From contig JAMPIQ010000002.1 in assembly GCA_024699855.1 (NCBI GenBank), positions 4,216,001 to 4,280,000 of the forward strand: 64,000 nucleotides of DNA, given 5' to 3'. The notes below the pieces were generated by a model. It was not told the origin of the DNA. It saw nothing but the letters and a program-made list of their open reading frames with translations, and did no database searches. Within the stretch, counting starts at the first letter, position 1; the number at the start of each line of letters is the position of its first letter. Below, piece after piece: positions 37,801 through 49,649 of this stretch. The stretch is from Aphelenchoides besseyi. Taxonomy: Eukaryota > Nematoda > Chromadorea > Rhabditida > Aphelenchoididae. Position numbers and translations under genes: made by a program.

Positions 37801-38160
37801 GTTTTGGAATGTGAAGGCAACCGCGAATACTAGAAATCGAAAAACATTTTGTTGCGGACGATTCCGTTAGTTGATGAAACGAACAAAACCGGTGCATTGG
37901 AGTTCGAAGTTCCAAACGGCACTTCGGATCATTTCTTTCCCGTTCATGTTTCCTTCTATTCGGAGCAACTTTACTGTCAAATTGGAGTGACTCGCTTTCT
38001 ATATTCCATTGGACCCCAATTGCATCTAAAAGCTGAACAATTGACTCAGTTTGAATCGAATGAGCCGGTAACTTTTCGTCAGAAAGTTGTATGGCAAGCG
38101 AAAAGTACGACATTGTTTAAGTCACTGCGTTTATTCTTGATTGAAGTAACTTCAGATTGA
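37801..38160 (+). pseudogene. Coatomer delta subunit C-terminal fragment
   Basis: The frame gives IPLVDETNKTGALEFEVPNG then DHFFPVHVSFYSEQLYCQIG. After a likely intron (about 37990-38048, GTGACT...ACTCAG) it continues FESNEPVTFRQKVVWQAK. This corresponds to the last beta strands of the mu-homology domain of delta-COP (human ...VIDAKNKSGSLEFS...FFPVQVSF..). Just upstream, NTRNRKTF reads in another frame, consistent with a one-base shift. The rest of the roughly 500-residue protein is absent, and a mariner end lies 250 bases upstream. I read this as a broken 3' fragment. The possible bridging intron would be only 23 nt. Confidence 0.5.
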
Positions 38161-38813
38161 ACGAATAGACGATACTTGGATGGTTAAAATGCAAATGTTT
38201 TTATTGAAAAGTAATTTAACAGAACCTGAAACCGTTGATTCATTTCAACCATTGATTCATTCAGACGCTATGTTCTTTAGATTTTGTTGACATTTTCAGG
38301 AGTTCCATCATCTTCATCAAAACAGCGGAGAACACAAGGAATATGAACTCTAAATTAAATTTGAACACATTAACCATAAGAATCTAAAAGACAAATCAAA
38401 AGTTCAGTTATCTGCTTTAAAGGACAATGCAAATTATCTGCGTAATTTGGACTTTGATTTCTGAATTAAAAGCAATTTCATTGTTCATTTTAATGCAACA
38501 TTCTAAACAGAACGTTTGCCGGGATATTGTCTGAACAGCGAAATGATGGTCGATCAGTGTTTGGCTGTCTATCGAGTATATGTGTCGGCATTCTCGTCGC
38601 TGTGACTTCAATGTTTAGTGAATAGTCAAAGACTAAACATAAGCACTGATCAAATATATTACGAGCAGAAGCTTAGAGCTTAACGATGATATTGCTCGCT
38701 AATTATAGATCTAATGAACAGTTGCTCGGTTCTGGTTTAGAATATCACTAATCTGAAAGGCCACAATTCGTAATCATTGTTCAGTTGAATGTGTGCGTAT
38801 AACAGACTTTATT
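38161..38813. other. Spacer with weak coding-like pieces
   Basis: Between 38500 and 38640 a plus frame contains PGYCLNSEMMVDQCLAVYRV and, shifted, CRHSRRCDFN. This faintly recalls a cysteine-rich EGF-like unit and could be a remnant of a Crumbs ectodomain. Frames are interrupted, so I do not call an exon. Confidence 0.25.
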
Positions 38814-39116
38814 ATGTCATGGATCCAACAAGAAGCATTTGTATCCAATCGTAAACATGATCGAATGAAAACGCGATAACTTATGTTTACATCCAAAGCG
38901 AACAGCGTTCCTGGTGGTTTCTATTTTACTAGGTTGTATGCTCTTCTTTTTCGTTGCTTATTCGCGTCGTGCCAACCAAGGAACCTACTCGCCGACGAAT
39001 CGTGAAATGAACGGTGCACGAGTGCAGGTAACCAAACACGATTGTTGACATGAAATTATCAATTTCAGATGCAAACTCTACAGAAACCTTTGAAGAAGCA
39101 AGAACGTCTGATTTAA
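38814..39116 (+). CDS. Very short Crumbs protein: membrane span plus cytoplasmic tail, 67 aa
   Basis: Exons 38814-38840, 38899-39027 and 39069-39116 join in frame. The protein is a short N-terminus, one hydrophobic span (FLVVSILLGCMLFFFVAY), the juxtamembrane FERM-binding motif (RRANQGTYSPTNREMNGARV) and the C-terminal ERLI. The GTYSP and ERLI motifs are the defining features of Crumbs tails, which bind FERM proteins, Pals1 and Par6 and set apical polarity. Known Crumbs proteins carry EGF and laminin G repeats (CRB1/2) or a short ectodomain (CRB3). Here the first exon leaves only nine residues outside and no signal peptide. The tail is secure. The start codon and exon 1 are a best guess, so a missing upstream ectodomain is possible. 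Confidence 0.7.
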
Positions 39117-39364
39117 TTGCTTACGATTTCACTTATCTTTACGGATACCGAGACGACTCGGCAATCAACTCAACGAATTACTCACTTGTCTTTACAGACT
39201 TTAAAGCTAAAGAACACGGGTATTCCGAATATGCCTTGAGATTTTGACTCAATCTTCTGCCATGAATAATTTTATTTTCGTTGTCATGATAAACTCAATT
39301 ATTAAATGATTTAGAAGTCTGCACGTTTATATTACCGGTGAGAATGGAATGGTTGCGAATAATA

Positions 39365-39601
39365 CAGGGTGTCTCTCCACAAACTGACGATTTCAAACGC
39401 TCACTAAAAATCCATTTCTTAACCGATTCTCATGCAATTTTTTTTAATCGATAGAAAAAAAGCGGAATTTTTGTTCAGCATCTCAAAATTTGCCAAATTC
39501 GACGGCACAACCGAGAAATTTGCATACTGGCAAAATGCGTCAATTTTTCCAAAAATTTGCACACAGTTAAGGGAATGCGTGTGGTCTTTTCTTTTTTTCA
39601 A
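39365..39601 (+). repeat. Left terminal inverted repeat of mariner
   Basis: 237 bases, inverse of 40818-41054. Target TA at 39363-39364. Confidence 0.9.
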
Positions 39602-39613
39602 CATTTTTATCGT

Positions 39614-40813
39614 TCAAAGTTCGACGTGTTTTCCACCATTTTCAATCACTTTTTGGAGACGACGAGCGTAACCGTCGATTGAACGATCAATGAATTCTTG
39701 ACTCAAATTTGCAAACTCAACTTCAATTCGAGCTTCCAACTCATCGAGATTTTCGGGTACGGTGCGGTACACGCGTTCTTTGATGTAACCCCATAAAAAA
39801 AAGTCGCACGGAGTGAGATCAGGACTGTATGGTGGCCATGGATAAGGAGCAATCAATTCACCACCGCCGCGGCCCATCCATCGTCCAGGAAAGTTTTCGT
39901 TTAGCCATTGTCGCACGCGAATTGTGAAATGAGGTGGTGCACCGTCGTGCATGAATGTGACAAACTCTTCGAGAGTAGTGGCTTGAAGCGACGGAAACAC
40001 ACGATTTTGCAACATTTGAAGATACGAATCTCCGGTGATGTTTTCGCGTGTAAAAAACGGACCAATGACGCCAATTTTTCCAATTGCTGCCCATACGGTT
40101 AATCTTGGGGAATGAAGGGGCTTTTCGCGATGCCTGGCATTGAAAGATTTTTTGGGTTTTTGTTTTCTCATACCATTTTGGATTGGTATCATTCCAGTAA
40201 CGAAAATTGTGGTGATTAAACATCACCATTAATCGAAAAATGAGCTTCGTCAGAGAAAACCACACTTGAAAGAAATTCGGGCGAATTTTGGATAAGCGTC
40301 AATTGAGATTGAGCAAAAGAACGTCGAGTCAAGCAATGCTCAGGTTTCATTTCATGAACCAAATTCATTTTGTAGGGGTGATGATTTTCGTTCTGAATTC
40401 ACGTTTCATTAACGATTTGAACAAAAAAAGGAAATTTGCCTTCAAAATTCGGTGGACTGTTGACCTTGACGGTGTTGTTTCAAGATTTGCAAGCGACCGA
40501 ACTGATTGATTCGGATCAGCAGCAATCAAACGAAGAACTTCGGCCACAACTTCAGGTGTTTGGGCCGTTCTGAGAAAGCAAATGAGTGAAGAAACAAAAT
40601 TGCAAGAAACTTCTCATGAATTCGTTGTTTTTTGTTGCAATGTCCTCGTTCCAAAAACTTATCAAACCAAATCGAAAAATTCGAAGTGCTAGGAACAGGA
40701 GCACGTTGATTCAATCCGTAATGTCGTCTAAATGCTCGTATGACCATGACCGGACTTCTTGTCTTCGCATATTCGATAACACAGAACGCCTTTTGTTCGG
40801 CAGACCAACTCAT
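39614..40813 (-). pseudogene. Mariner transposase with frameshifts
   Basis: Starts MSWSAEQKAFCVIEYAKTRS at 40813 and ends near 39614. The catalytic blocks are FSDEAHFSINGDV (first Asp), FMHDGAPPHFTIRVRQWLNE (second Asp) and YSPDLTPCDFFLWGYIKERV (third acid position). Second and third Asp are about 46 residues apart by my count, longer than the classical 34, because of an insert around GRWMGRGGGELIAP. At least two single-base frame changes, near 40230 and 40150, and one earlier near 40600 interrupt it. Unless those are sequencing errors the enzyme is inactive. It belongs to the same broad family as the fragments at 1.8 and 3.5 kb. Confidence 0.75.
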
Positions 40814-40817
40814 GTTT

Positions 40818-41054
40818 TTGAAAAAAAGAAAAGACCACACGCATTCCCTTAACTGTGTGCAAATTTTTGGAAAAATTGACGCATTTTGCCAGTATGCAAA
40901 TTTCTCGGTTGTGCCGTCGAATTTGGCAAATTTTGAGATGCTGAACAAAAATTCCGCTTTTTTTCTATCGATTAAAAAAAATTGCATGAGAATCGGTTAA
41001 GAAATGGATTTTTAGTGAGCGTTTGAAATCGTCAGTTTGTGGAGAGACACCCTG
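40818..41054 (-). repeat. Right terminal inverted repeat of mariner
   Basis: 237 bases, inverse of 39365-39601. Target TA at 41055-41056. Confidence 0.9.
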
Positions 41055-41664
41055 TAGATAGAAAACAATCTCATAAGATAACAACTCTAAGAAAAGACCG
41101 CAAAACCTATTGCACGAATTCTAAATGTCTATCGAGGAAAACTGCCCGAGCAAGAAAATGAAGATGTCCGTGAATTAGAATTTTGAATAAGTACCCCACT
41201 GAATTGATTCGTATTGTTATTGATCAAGAGGAAGATATTGTCGATCCGGATCAAACCTAAATCTGAAGGCCGTTGTCCCACCTTCTCTCATTCTTTGTGT
41301 TTTCTTCCTTTTATAAATGTTCCTTTTAAATGTCTTCTTAAATTCCCGCTGTTTTTTTGTTTTGATTATTGTTTCCTTCGCTTGGCGGTTAGCCATCCGT
41401 TTCTGCTCCTTAGTTTTGTTGTCTGCATTGCCGGCGACTGGTGCCACTTTCCTGCGATTGCTCGGCTATTTTTTGTTTTGTTCGCTCAATAAAATTTCTT
41501 CTCTTTACAATATTGTGCACATTTTTGATTGGCGTTAACTCGCAGCCGAAACTTCAATGTTGTATGTCCGAATATTCCTAATAGAAAAGTGAAGTGCTGT
41601 TGCATTTCAAACGATCTTTTTCCCGCCCAGATGCCCCTCATTTTGTAGTTTGTGCGCGAACAAA

Positions 41665-42264
41665 ATGATCGGCTACTGGCGCTTATGCGCAGTGATCCGT
41701 TTGTACGATGCACTAAAGCTTACGGATCCAAAGCGCCTTTTCGACTTACCAAAAACTTGGGCGCAATTTTTGGACTCGGTAAGTTTCTTTGAAAGTTCTG
41801 TTTTAGCCAATAAATCGGAAACTCGATCGCGAAGCACTCACCGTGCAGGAGCAACGGAATAAGGTTAGTTCTGTTTATTCGTTGACTAATTGGTTTTTAA
41901 GAGTTTCTATGTACAAACAATGCTGTTGCGGAACCGAATTCGCGGAAATCGGCATAAAGAGATTCATGGTCCTTAATGATTCGTCGAGTTCAACGGCAAA
42001 GACGAATCAAGAATCATTTATTGTCTTTTTAAAAGTTCCGATATTCGTTTAATGATCAAACTTTCAGGAGTGGAAGAATATGCCAACGCACGTTTACCTT
42101 TCCGTAATACCATCAGAAATTTGCGACAACCATTGCGAACAAATCTCGAAGTTTAATTTTCGGCACCTCTTCGAAAGTTAACTTACACAACAGAACAACA
42201 ATCTTTGCACATTGTACAAACCCAATGGCGCTCAAGTGATAATTTGGACGAATTGGTAAAATGC
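41665..42264 (+). CDS. Multi-exon gene of unknown function
   Basis: ATG at 41665 opens MIGYWRLCAVIRLYDALKLT. A 5' splice site at 41778 leads to PINRKLDREALTVQEQRNK, then SFYVQTMLLRNRIRGNRHKE. After an intron of about 105 bases come VEEYANARLPFRNTIRNLRQ and NNNLCTLYKPNGAQVIIWTN, with a 5' splice site at about 42257. All junctions keep frame. The protein is basic with many Arg and Asn. A competing frame in exon 1 (REQNDRLLALMRSDPFVR) is also open, so exon 1 is uncertain. Later exons were not found. No family is recognised. Confidence 0.35.
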
Positions 42265-44965
42265 ATAAACAAATTCGCTAAACGGAAAAATTTTGACTGG
42301 TACCAAAAGCTGAGCATTCTCAAACTTCATTGGCATGAAGGAGACGGAATACGAAACCTGGTAAAACAACTAAACAAGTTACAAGTTACAAGTTTATTCG
42401 TTTCAATCAACTATCAATACAATGTGAAATAAGAGGCAGGTTGGATTAAATGATAAGTTGATGCGAATACTTCGACCTCTGTTTCCATTCGCTCCGGTCT
42501 TGGGCGATTTGTGGCCATGACGTTCCCATCGTGCGCTCCAACAACTAAAGCAAAAAGTAAATTTCGTTGTTCGTTTATTTCCCTATTTGCTTTTAGACGG
42601 ATTGTAACAATTTTCGCCAGCTGGGCGAGTTATTTTGCGACAATGGTAAGAGTTGATTGTTCTTTTGATCAACAACACGGATTTGGCCGCTATAAGTCAC
42701 GCCCGAACTCGCCAAACTTTGGTTAAGAATCTCCAAGAGCTTCAAGTTGCAGCCAATTCCATCGCGGTGACTTTTGGGTAATCATCCAATGTTTTTCATA
42801 ATCAGTAAAACTAATTTTTCTTTGCGATTTCAAATCGAATTTGATGTTTCGGAATCGAGCAGAGACAGTTAATTTGAGAAAATTGTTGGGAAGTACGAAT
42901 TCACTCATTTGTCTCCCGGTGATTTACTTTCATGTAGTCCATTCGAAATCTCCACTAACCTTTGTAACCGAGCCTTTTGGTAGAGAGAATTGGTTATTTT
43001 GACTTTTTGTTTTGTTTGTTTTGTATTTCGGAAAAAGTTTAAAAAAAGAACATGATAGAGGCATTGAACTATCGAAGCCGTGGATTTGTGACGGAGGCTA
43101 TCCGCAGAAAACGGAAGGATGTGATAAGTTTGAATTAAGGTATTCAACAAATAGATTCTATAGTAGAATTTATGTTTTAGAATCGAGCGTGCAGTTTGTT
43201 CATGTACTTTGACGTGAAGGCAGAAACACTTGTGAGTATTGCATCAAACGTGGACCAGCAGTGCTGCTGATGATAATACGAACAAGTCAATAAAGGAGCA
43301 TGTGAAAACGTAGAAGACTGAAATTAAACCGGTTATTAATTACTACAAAGGAAAAAAGTTCGGTAAGTGACAATCAACGAGAACAGACAGTAAGGAACGT
43401 ATTTCAGATCAAAGACGATTAACTGATGAATAAGGTTTTCTTGAAGTTTGCTAAAACTAGGACAAAGCGCTTGGTCTCTAATTGAATGATTTTGTTTAAA
43501 CTTATTGTTGTCGAATAAATTTTTTTACTAATGTGAATAGTAATCTCTCATTGTCAGCATTTGAGATGTAAGTCAAACATTAAGCGGTGTTCTTTAATTC
43601 ACGTGGACAAGCGACTGTTTCAAGTTGAGTCGTGCGTTTGTTTTGCTGGTTGTGTTGTTCTGCTTTAAATTGAAAGTTAAAAAAAGTTGCTTCACCTCGT
43701 GACTTGTCATAAGTCTGCTCAGGAACCAAGAGTTCACTGAAAGCCTCTTAGGGTCTTGATGCCCATTTGGCGGATTTCCTGGCAACTGCGAAGACATAAA
43801 TGCTTGACGCGTGGAATGCGAAAAGTTTGTGGAATGATTGTGTCCCTCTATTTGTGGCCCATTTTAGGTTTTATTTCGCAGGTTTTGTTATTTTACGCAA
43901 ACAAATGGATCCGCGAAGCACACGTCGATGGTTTTGATTCGAAACGATTTTGTTTGGGCGTGTGATAAGAGAACGCAATCATTGAGCGCTTAACAACAAT
44001 CGATTGGCGCGTTTAAGCGCTTTGTCCCTTTTGACTGCAAACATTGAACGTGAACCGTTTCGTCGAGGACGATAATTGGAAGGATCGACGAGTCGACAAT
44101 AAATTCGGATGTTTGGAAATGAAACTGTAGTCGAGAAGACATCTGAAATTAAATACTCGCACTAACAAACATCAACATGCTGCACCCTTAGTTCTAACAA
44201 ACAAAAAGTGTCACTTTCAGCGTCTTGTTGGCCACTTGATTATTGACCTCAACTCGATTTACAGGCCATGCATCTTCAGAGTGTGTGGCGGACAAATAAA
44301 ATGAACTTTCCAATTACTCGCATGACAAACTTTGCCCGTTCACCACACCTACCGTAATATAAACGTGTCTCAGTTACAACAAAAGTTTCTTACAGTCGTC
44401 ATGCAAAGAACATTAGATTTGTTTGAAATGAAGTTCGAATAAAAGTATCAGAATCCTAAACAACGTTCGCTTTTTATACAACTTTTGCTTCAAACGCTCC
44501 CTCAATTATCGACGGGTTTGGTTAAAGGCGTTCGATCCATGAACTCTTTTCCACACCTTTTGATCTCTAGAACGGAAGTCCTCGACCAGAAGAGTTTTCC
44601 AATCAGCGGCATCTTCGGGCCAAACCCTCATGTCTAATCAGTTGCAAAAAGTGTTGTTGGTGATCAATAAACTCGTCAGTTTGCATACTCGTCACCGCCC
44701 CCCACCTACACAATTCGAAGTTTTACGTGTAAGTTACGAGCGTTGATTCTATCGATAGCATGATTATGAACGTCATCACGTCTCCATTGACCTCATCATT
44801 ATCGTAGTAGTTGACCTTTGAATTTGCTCTCAACAACGTCATTTGACGTAACAACAAACGACTCACTTGTCTTCACAAAATTTTATGCTTCTTATCATTG
44901 ACTCGCCGTTGTATTTTCAGCAACTTTGAGGAAAACAGTGTTGAGTGCCTGTTGATTATCAAAAC
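42265..44965. other. Gene-poor 2.7-kb stretch
   Basis: Small pieces with GT-AG borders (for example TDCNNFRQLGELFCDN near 42600 and WICDGGYPQKTEGCDKFE near 43080) look cysteine-rich but cannot be linked into a gene. Near 43830 a short frame contains a membrane-like run (LYLWPILGFISQVLLFY). Nothing else is supported. Confidence 0.35.
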
Positions 44966-45115
44966 ATGGACGCCGATTCTGCGAGACCGTGGAGTCACTC
45001 ATCGATAGACTCAAAGCCATGGAGTGATGTCACAGAATTGATTCCCCAAAAATTAATGGTCGACACTGCGGACGGAGACGAAAACGCGCTTAAACCGTTG
45101 AAGGTGGAGAGAAGA
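44966..45115 (+). CDS. Possible upstream coding exon, unknown
   Basis: ATG at 44966 gives MDADSARPWSHSSIDSKPWS and continues acidic to a possible 5' splice site (AAG/GTGGAG near 45102). It lies 850 bases upstream of the KLF start on the same strand and could be an alternative first exon, but the phase does not match the acceptor at about 45794. Weak. Confidence 0.25.
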
Positions 45116-45821
45116 GTTTCGCTGTTTTGAGCATTGTCGTAGTTCTTCTCGACGTTGCTGATAAGATGGAATACAAAAAAGGAAGAGAAAACCTTTGAGT
45201 CGATGTCTGTTTTTGCAAATTCCAATCGCGAAGAAGTTGCTGCCTCGAGTTGATTGTCGAGGAAATCAGCTCGGGTTGAAGGAGCGGCATTTGGTTTGTG
45301 GGTTTGGCACAATTTGATTTTGTTTCCATTTGATTTCACGATCATAGTCGTAGAATTTATACGACCGATTTGTACGGTATGCGTTTGAGTTGAACTGAAA
45401 CCTGATTCGGGGGTGGAGACTTTCACGTTGATTTGTGCAACTAAAAGGGCGGAGAACGCAAATGAAACCTATCCGTTATAAGAAGTCAACCAATGGGTGT
45501 TCCGCTTGTTCGTCTTCAACTTCGTTTTCGAGACTTTTAATTTCGAAATCTTGAAGTTTGATAACCGCAACTCACTACTCGACTATTTTCTTCGTTTCGC
45601 AATTCGATCATTCGAAGGTTGCAGTCATTTTTTGCTTATTCCGGTTTGTCCCAGGGAAGCCAGCGAACATCTGAATTCTTATCAATGTTCGTTTTAAAAT
45701 CATCATTCTGGCATTCGGAAGTTACTGATCAAAACCCTCGGGTCGACTTGTCATTACTCTCGATTGTTTCGGAACGGATGACCGGCTTGTTTTCAGAAGT
45801 GTATTCAATCAGTTCGAACGA

Positions 45822-48435
45822 ATGGCGGGCATCGGACTTCGATTTCTACCGGAGACCGTGAATCCCGACGGATTCGTGCAGTTCTACGATCCGGTCATTG
45901 CCGCCGCCTTCTCCCGCGATCCAACCGCTCCGACCCAATTTGTCGGGTACCCGCAACAGAATTACGGTAAGAAGAGAAAGTTTACGAGCGTGAAGTTCGG
46001 AAGGAAATTGGAATCGTGCGAACGGTTTCTTTTGTCAGTTTAATGCTTCTTGTCTGCTTATCTTTGCGTATACGAGTTCTTTGTTACCGAAAATAGTTGG
46101 GAATCATCTTGGGATTGAATGCAAACGATCACGCACATTTTCCCGTCTCTTCACGTCCCAAAACAAACCAAACTGCGCGCATGAATCAGCACACCGATCA
46201 AACGGCCCTTAGGATTGGAAGGTTGATGGGCAAACGTCGGGATTCTTCTTCCGGTGATTCGTGTGTTTTATTTGGTTACGGAAGATGGCTGAAGACACAC
46301 GCCGCAAAAGGCAAAACGATCGCGCGCCGCATGAATTCTGTCGGCCAAACAAAAAGCCATGAAGCGCTTCAGAAAGTTTGCCCAAAACTTTTGTCCTCAA
46401 AATTTTGCACGTGAATCAAACACATCGAAATGGTGTTTATGACACGTGCGGTCTGTTTTGATCGTTCCGCTAAACTCAACTCTTTTCAGATATGTCGCAA
46501 ACTTATACCCAACCAACTCTCTCGGATTTGACCTACGTTTGTGTTCAACCGATGGCTACTGGTCCATTGCCCACTTCGGATGCCGGTTTGATTAATCAAA
46601 CATACGCATCTCAATGCTCGTATTATTATCCAATGGAATGTAATGCCGATTTCTATGCCGCTGATTACCAACCAAACTATGTGCCAACTAATCTCGCCAC
46701 GAATACTGTTTCTACTTCGACTATTCCGCAGTCAACTGCCGTTCCGATTGTAACCACGTCGACGGTTTACGATCTGACGAATGTCGATGCGTTGGGTCAA
46801 ACGGCAACAACAACAAGTGCGGCTCCCAATTTGATTGCTCCAACGGTTTCTCAAAATCTTAGTCCGGTGACTGTTCCATCGATTACGAGCGATTACTCGA
46901 CCGCATCGTCCAACAATGTTTCCACATCACGTGGTTGTTCCTTGAGTCCAGGCGGCAGTTCGACGGTTTCATCCGTCTCATCTGTTAACGTTGGCGGCGT
47001 TCAGCTGCCGTTGGAAATCAGCAATAAAGTCTTTCATCCGCCGAGTGCCATCAATCCACTTGGCCATCAACGAACCCCGCGACGCAACAAATTAGAATTG
47101 GGAAACAAACGAATTCATCACTGTCCAGAACCATGTAAGTTTAGTCATCACATCGATTGGTCATCATCATTGTGGGTAAATAGATTAGCCGTCAAGCTTG
47201 TTTTCGCATTTTATCGCCTACGCAGCTCAAGAATTCGACTCATGATCTGAGTCATCGGTTTTTGGAGAAAAATTGTGCAGTCAAGAAAAAACGATTGGAT
47301 CAGTAAAGTTTGCTTAAATAGCGCTAATCGGACACTTGAACTGACGATCAGCTACAAGCTCGAATGGCATGTCCGCGATCTCTTCGTTTAGCAGCGTAGG
47401 GTTGAATTTCCGAATCCAAGAGAAAAGTTCTTGTTTGCTTTAACGATTAGCGACGTCGTGGCATGCGTATGAGATCGACCAAACAAAGCAGTTTTATTGG
47501 AGGGATTACCTAAGAATTCTTTCTGAATGACTTCTAATCGGAGATATTTTCAGTGTGCAACAAAGCCTACACGAAGAGTTCGCATCTGAAAGCCCATCAA
47601 CGTAAGTTTGATGCATTGAGTTGACTCTAACTGATCAGATTGTTTTCAGGTTTACATTCCGGTGAGTCTTCGACAGTTACGAGTATCTTCGATTTCGCGC
47701 ACAAACAACTACTTTCGCTTACAAGCTCGTTATTCGAGCAGTAAAATTTGCTCTGTCGGCATTTCCACTTGTTCTCTTGGCACGCTTATTAACCTGCCGC
47801 AATATAAACCGGAAGTTTCATCGTCGTGTCCTCGAGTTGATGGTTTACAAGCCGCTTTAGCGGTCGAACCGCCAAAACGAGTCGCCGAATTACGACAAGT
47901 GACCTCTTGGTTCGATTCTCGAGATCTGAACGAGGGAAATCGCGTGTCGTTCCGACGCTATTTCTCGCGCTCCGCTTTTGCTATGCCGATACAGTAAACA
48001 AAATTGGACTGTTTACCTCAACCACTCAATTACAGTGCGCGATTCCCATGTTTGCTGATTGTAAACCAAAACCCAAAAGACAAGTGGAGGAGAAGCAAAA
48101 AGAACTGTTGCAAATTAACCTCCCAAATCAACTCGATTACCACTGACCTTCATTTCTGTTTAGGTGAAAAACCGTATTCGTGTGTGTTTCCGGATTGCCA
48201 TTGGAAATTTGCTCGCTCCGATGAACTAACTCGTCACTTACGAAAACACACGGGAGCAAAACCGTTTCGCTGTCCCAGTTGCGTTCGTTGTTTTGCGCGT
48301 TCTGATCATCTTCAAGTAATTAAACGACCAGAATCGATCGAGACTAACCATTCATTTCAGTTGCACATGAAACGTCACGAACCGAAAGACTACAACGCGA
48401 AAATGAAAACCGAAGTTCGAGAACATGCGTGGTAA
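45822..48435 (+). CDS. Kruppel-like transcription factor with three C2H2 fingers, 358 aa
   Basis: Exons 45822-45966, 46490-47134, 47554-47601, 47650-47661, 48164-48315 and 48361-48435. A Ser/Thr/Pro/Gln-rich activation region of about 230 residues precedes three C-terminal fingers: [43 protein letters not shown] and [23 protein letters not shown]. These have the KLF linkers HSGEKPY and HTGAKPF and the DNA-contact residues KSH, RER-like RSDELTRH and RSDHL, so it should bind CACCC/GC boxes. Junction residues in finger 1 come from three exons, one of them only 12 nt long. The last intron is inside finger 3. AATAAA near 48520. It converges with the dioxygenase gene. Confidence 0.9.
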
Positions 48436-48519
48436 AACGCTCGAAATGTTCCTCCGTAAATGTCACTTATACATTTTGTTTGATCTTCAACCATTTTGTA
48501 ATTAATACCGTTTATCGCT

Positions 48520-48525
48520 AATAAA
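48520..48525 (+). terminator. Polyadenylation signal of the KLF gene
   Basis: AATAAA lies 85 bases after the KLF stop and only 9 bases before the stop codon of the opposing dioxygenase gene, so the two transcripts very likely overlap at their 3' ends. Confidence 0.5.
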
Positions 48526-48533
48526 ATGCAATA

Positions 48534-49311
48534 TTACAAGTGTTTGATGGTTGGGTAGCTAAGCAGATCGGTGGTGTAGTAGTCACGAGGACACGACGTT
48601 TGTCGCAACCAACATTTCTGTCCCGTCTGTAGTTGAGTATCCCCGCCTTCGTGTTCATGAAGTCGAGTATAATAATGACAGTCTGTGACGTCGTTGTAGC
48701 CGGGGATCAGAAGATCGAAAAATGCGCTGCCATCTTCTACCGCAAAAATCTCGTGCACGTTGCCGAATGTTGGAGACAAATACGCTACGGATTGTGGATT
48801 TCCGGATTGTCCAACACCGAAAATTTGCTCGCCTAAACATTCCAATCGAAACTTCGTCTTGAGTTGTTGACTCACCTTCGAATATCACTGGTCGAAGTTC
48901 TTCGGATGGCTTTGTCGATGAAAGACGATGTTGAGACTGGAAATTCAACTCCTCGTCTGCCATCCAACTGTAAGAGCGAATGCATATTTGACCTCGAAGT
49001 ACACGAATGAAACCGAATATCATCTGATGATCGTGCATCGGAATTCGTCCACCGGCTCGTTTCATACCAAAAACTCCGGAACTCAAAATCGAATTTGTAT
49101 GAACATCTGTACAATAGATATTGTCGTAGGAAGAAACAGGAGAATTGTCAATAGGCGGCAAGTTGATTTCGAGAACAGAAGCTGAAACCTTGCTGACAAG
49201 ATTACGAAGCTCTTCGATTGTGTTTGAATCGAATCGCGGCGGATAACCGCCCTTTTGAGCTATCGACTCAACGGTCCTTAGAATTTGTCTAAAAGCCGAA
49301 CGATCGGCCAT
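48534..49311 (-). CDS. 2-aminoethanethiol (cysteamine) dioxygenase ADO/PCO, 244 aa
   Basis: Minus exons 48876-49311 and 48534-48832. The cupin metal site is FGMKRAGGRIPMHDHQMIFG (HxH) with the third His in NVHEIFAVEDGSAFFDLLIP. The C-terminal CHYYTRL matches the family ending. These residues identify the thiol dioxygenases that use iron and oxygen to oxidise cysteamine and N-terminal cysteines, giving oxygen-dependent protein turnover. A splice acceptor just upstream of the ATG (TTTCAG at about 49325) leaves open a leader or additional 5' exon. Confidence 0.92.
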
Positions 49312-49649
49312 TAGATCATCGATCTGAAATAGTCATGTTCATGAACTGACCAGTGTTTTTATTCGATATTCTTCTGGTTTTAAACAGCCGTTCGATTTGA
49401 TTATGTAAATGGGAGATGTAGCTATTTATTTGTGATGATTAGAATAGGTCTTGGAATGTTACGACAATAATTAGCACACGTATCGCAAGTTGAATAGTGA
49501 GTTAGCTGACACGAAGATTATGCAAACCGGTATAATGAAAATGATATGAATACTTGAAGGGATTATGCACTTGGGACTTGACGGTTAAATATCAATTAAT
49601 AATCGGGGTAATTAAAGTGAAAGCTTATTGTAAGACAAATGAAATGTTC

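Larger units (their letters stand above)
39365..41054 (-). mobile_element. 1690-bp mariner-like transposon with 237-bp inverted repeats
   Basis: The left end CAGGGTGTCTCTCCACAAAC and right end GTTTGTGGAGAGACACCCTG are exact inverse copies, each flanked by TA. The identity continues for 237 bases (39365-39601 against 40818-41054) with no mismatch that I can see. Most mariners have about 28-bp repeats, so these are unusually long. The transposase lies on the minus strand between them. The perfect repeats point to recent activity, although the transposase is now frameshifted. Confidence 0.9.

Noticed and set aside
44995..45426. 143-codon minus-strand frame
   Set aside because: Low-complexity Ser/Thr composition, no ATG context or homology, and the plus strand also stays open through part of it.
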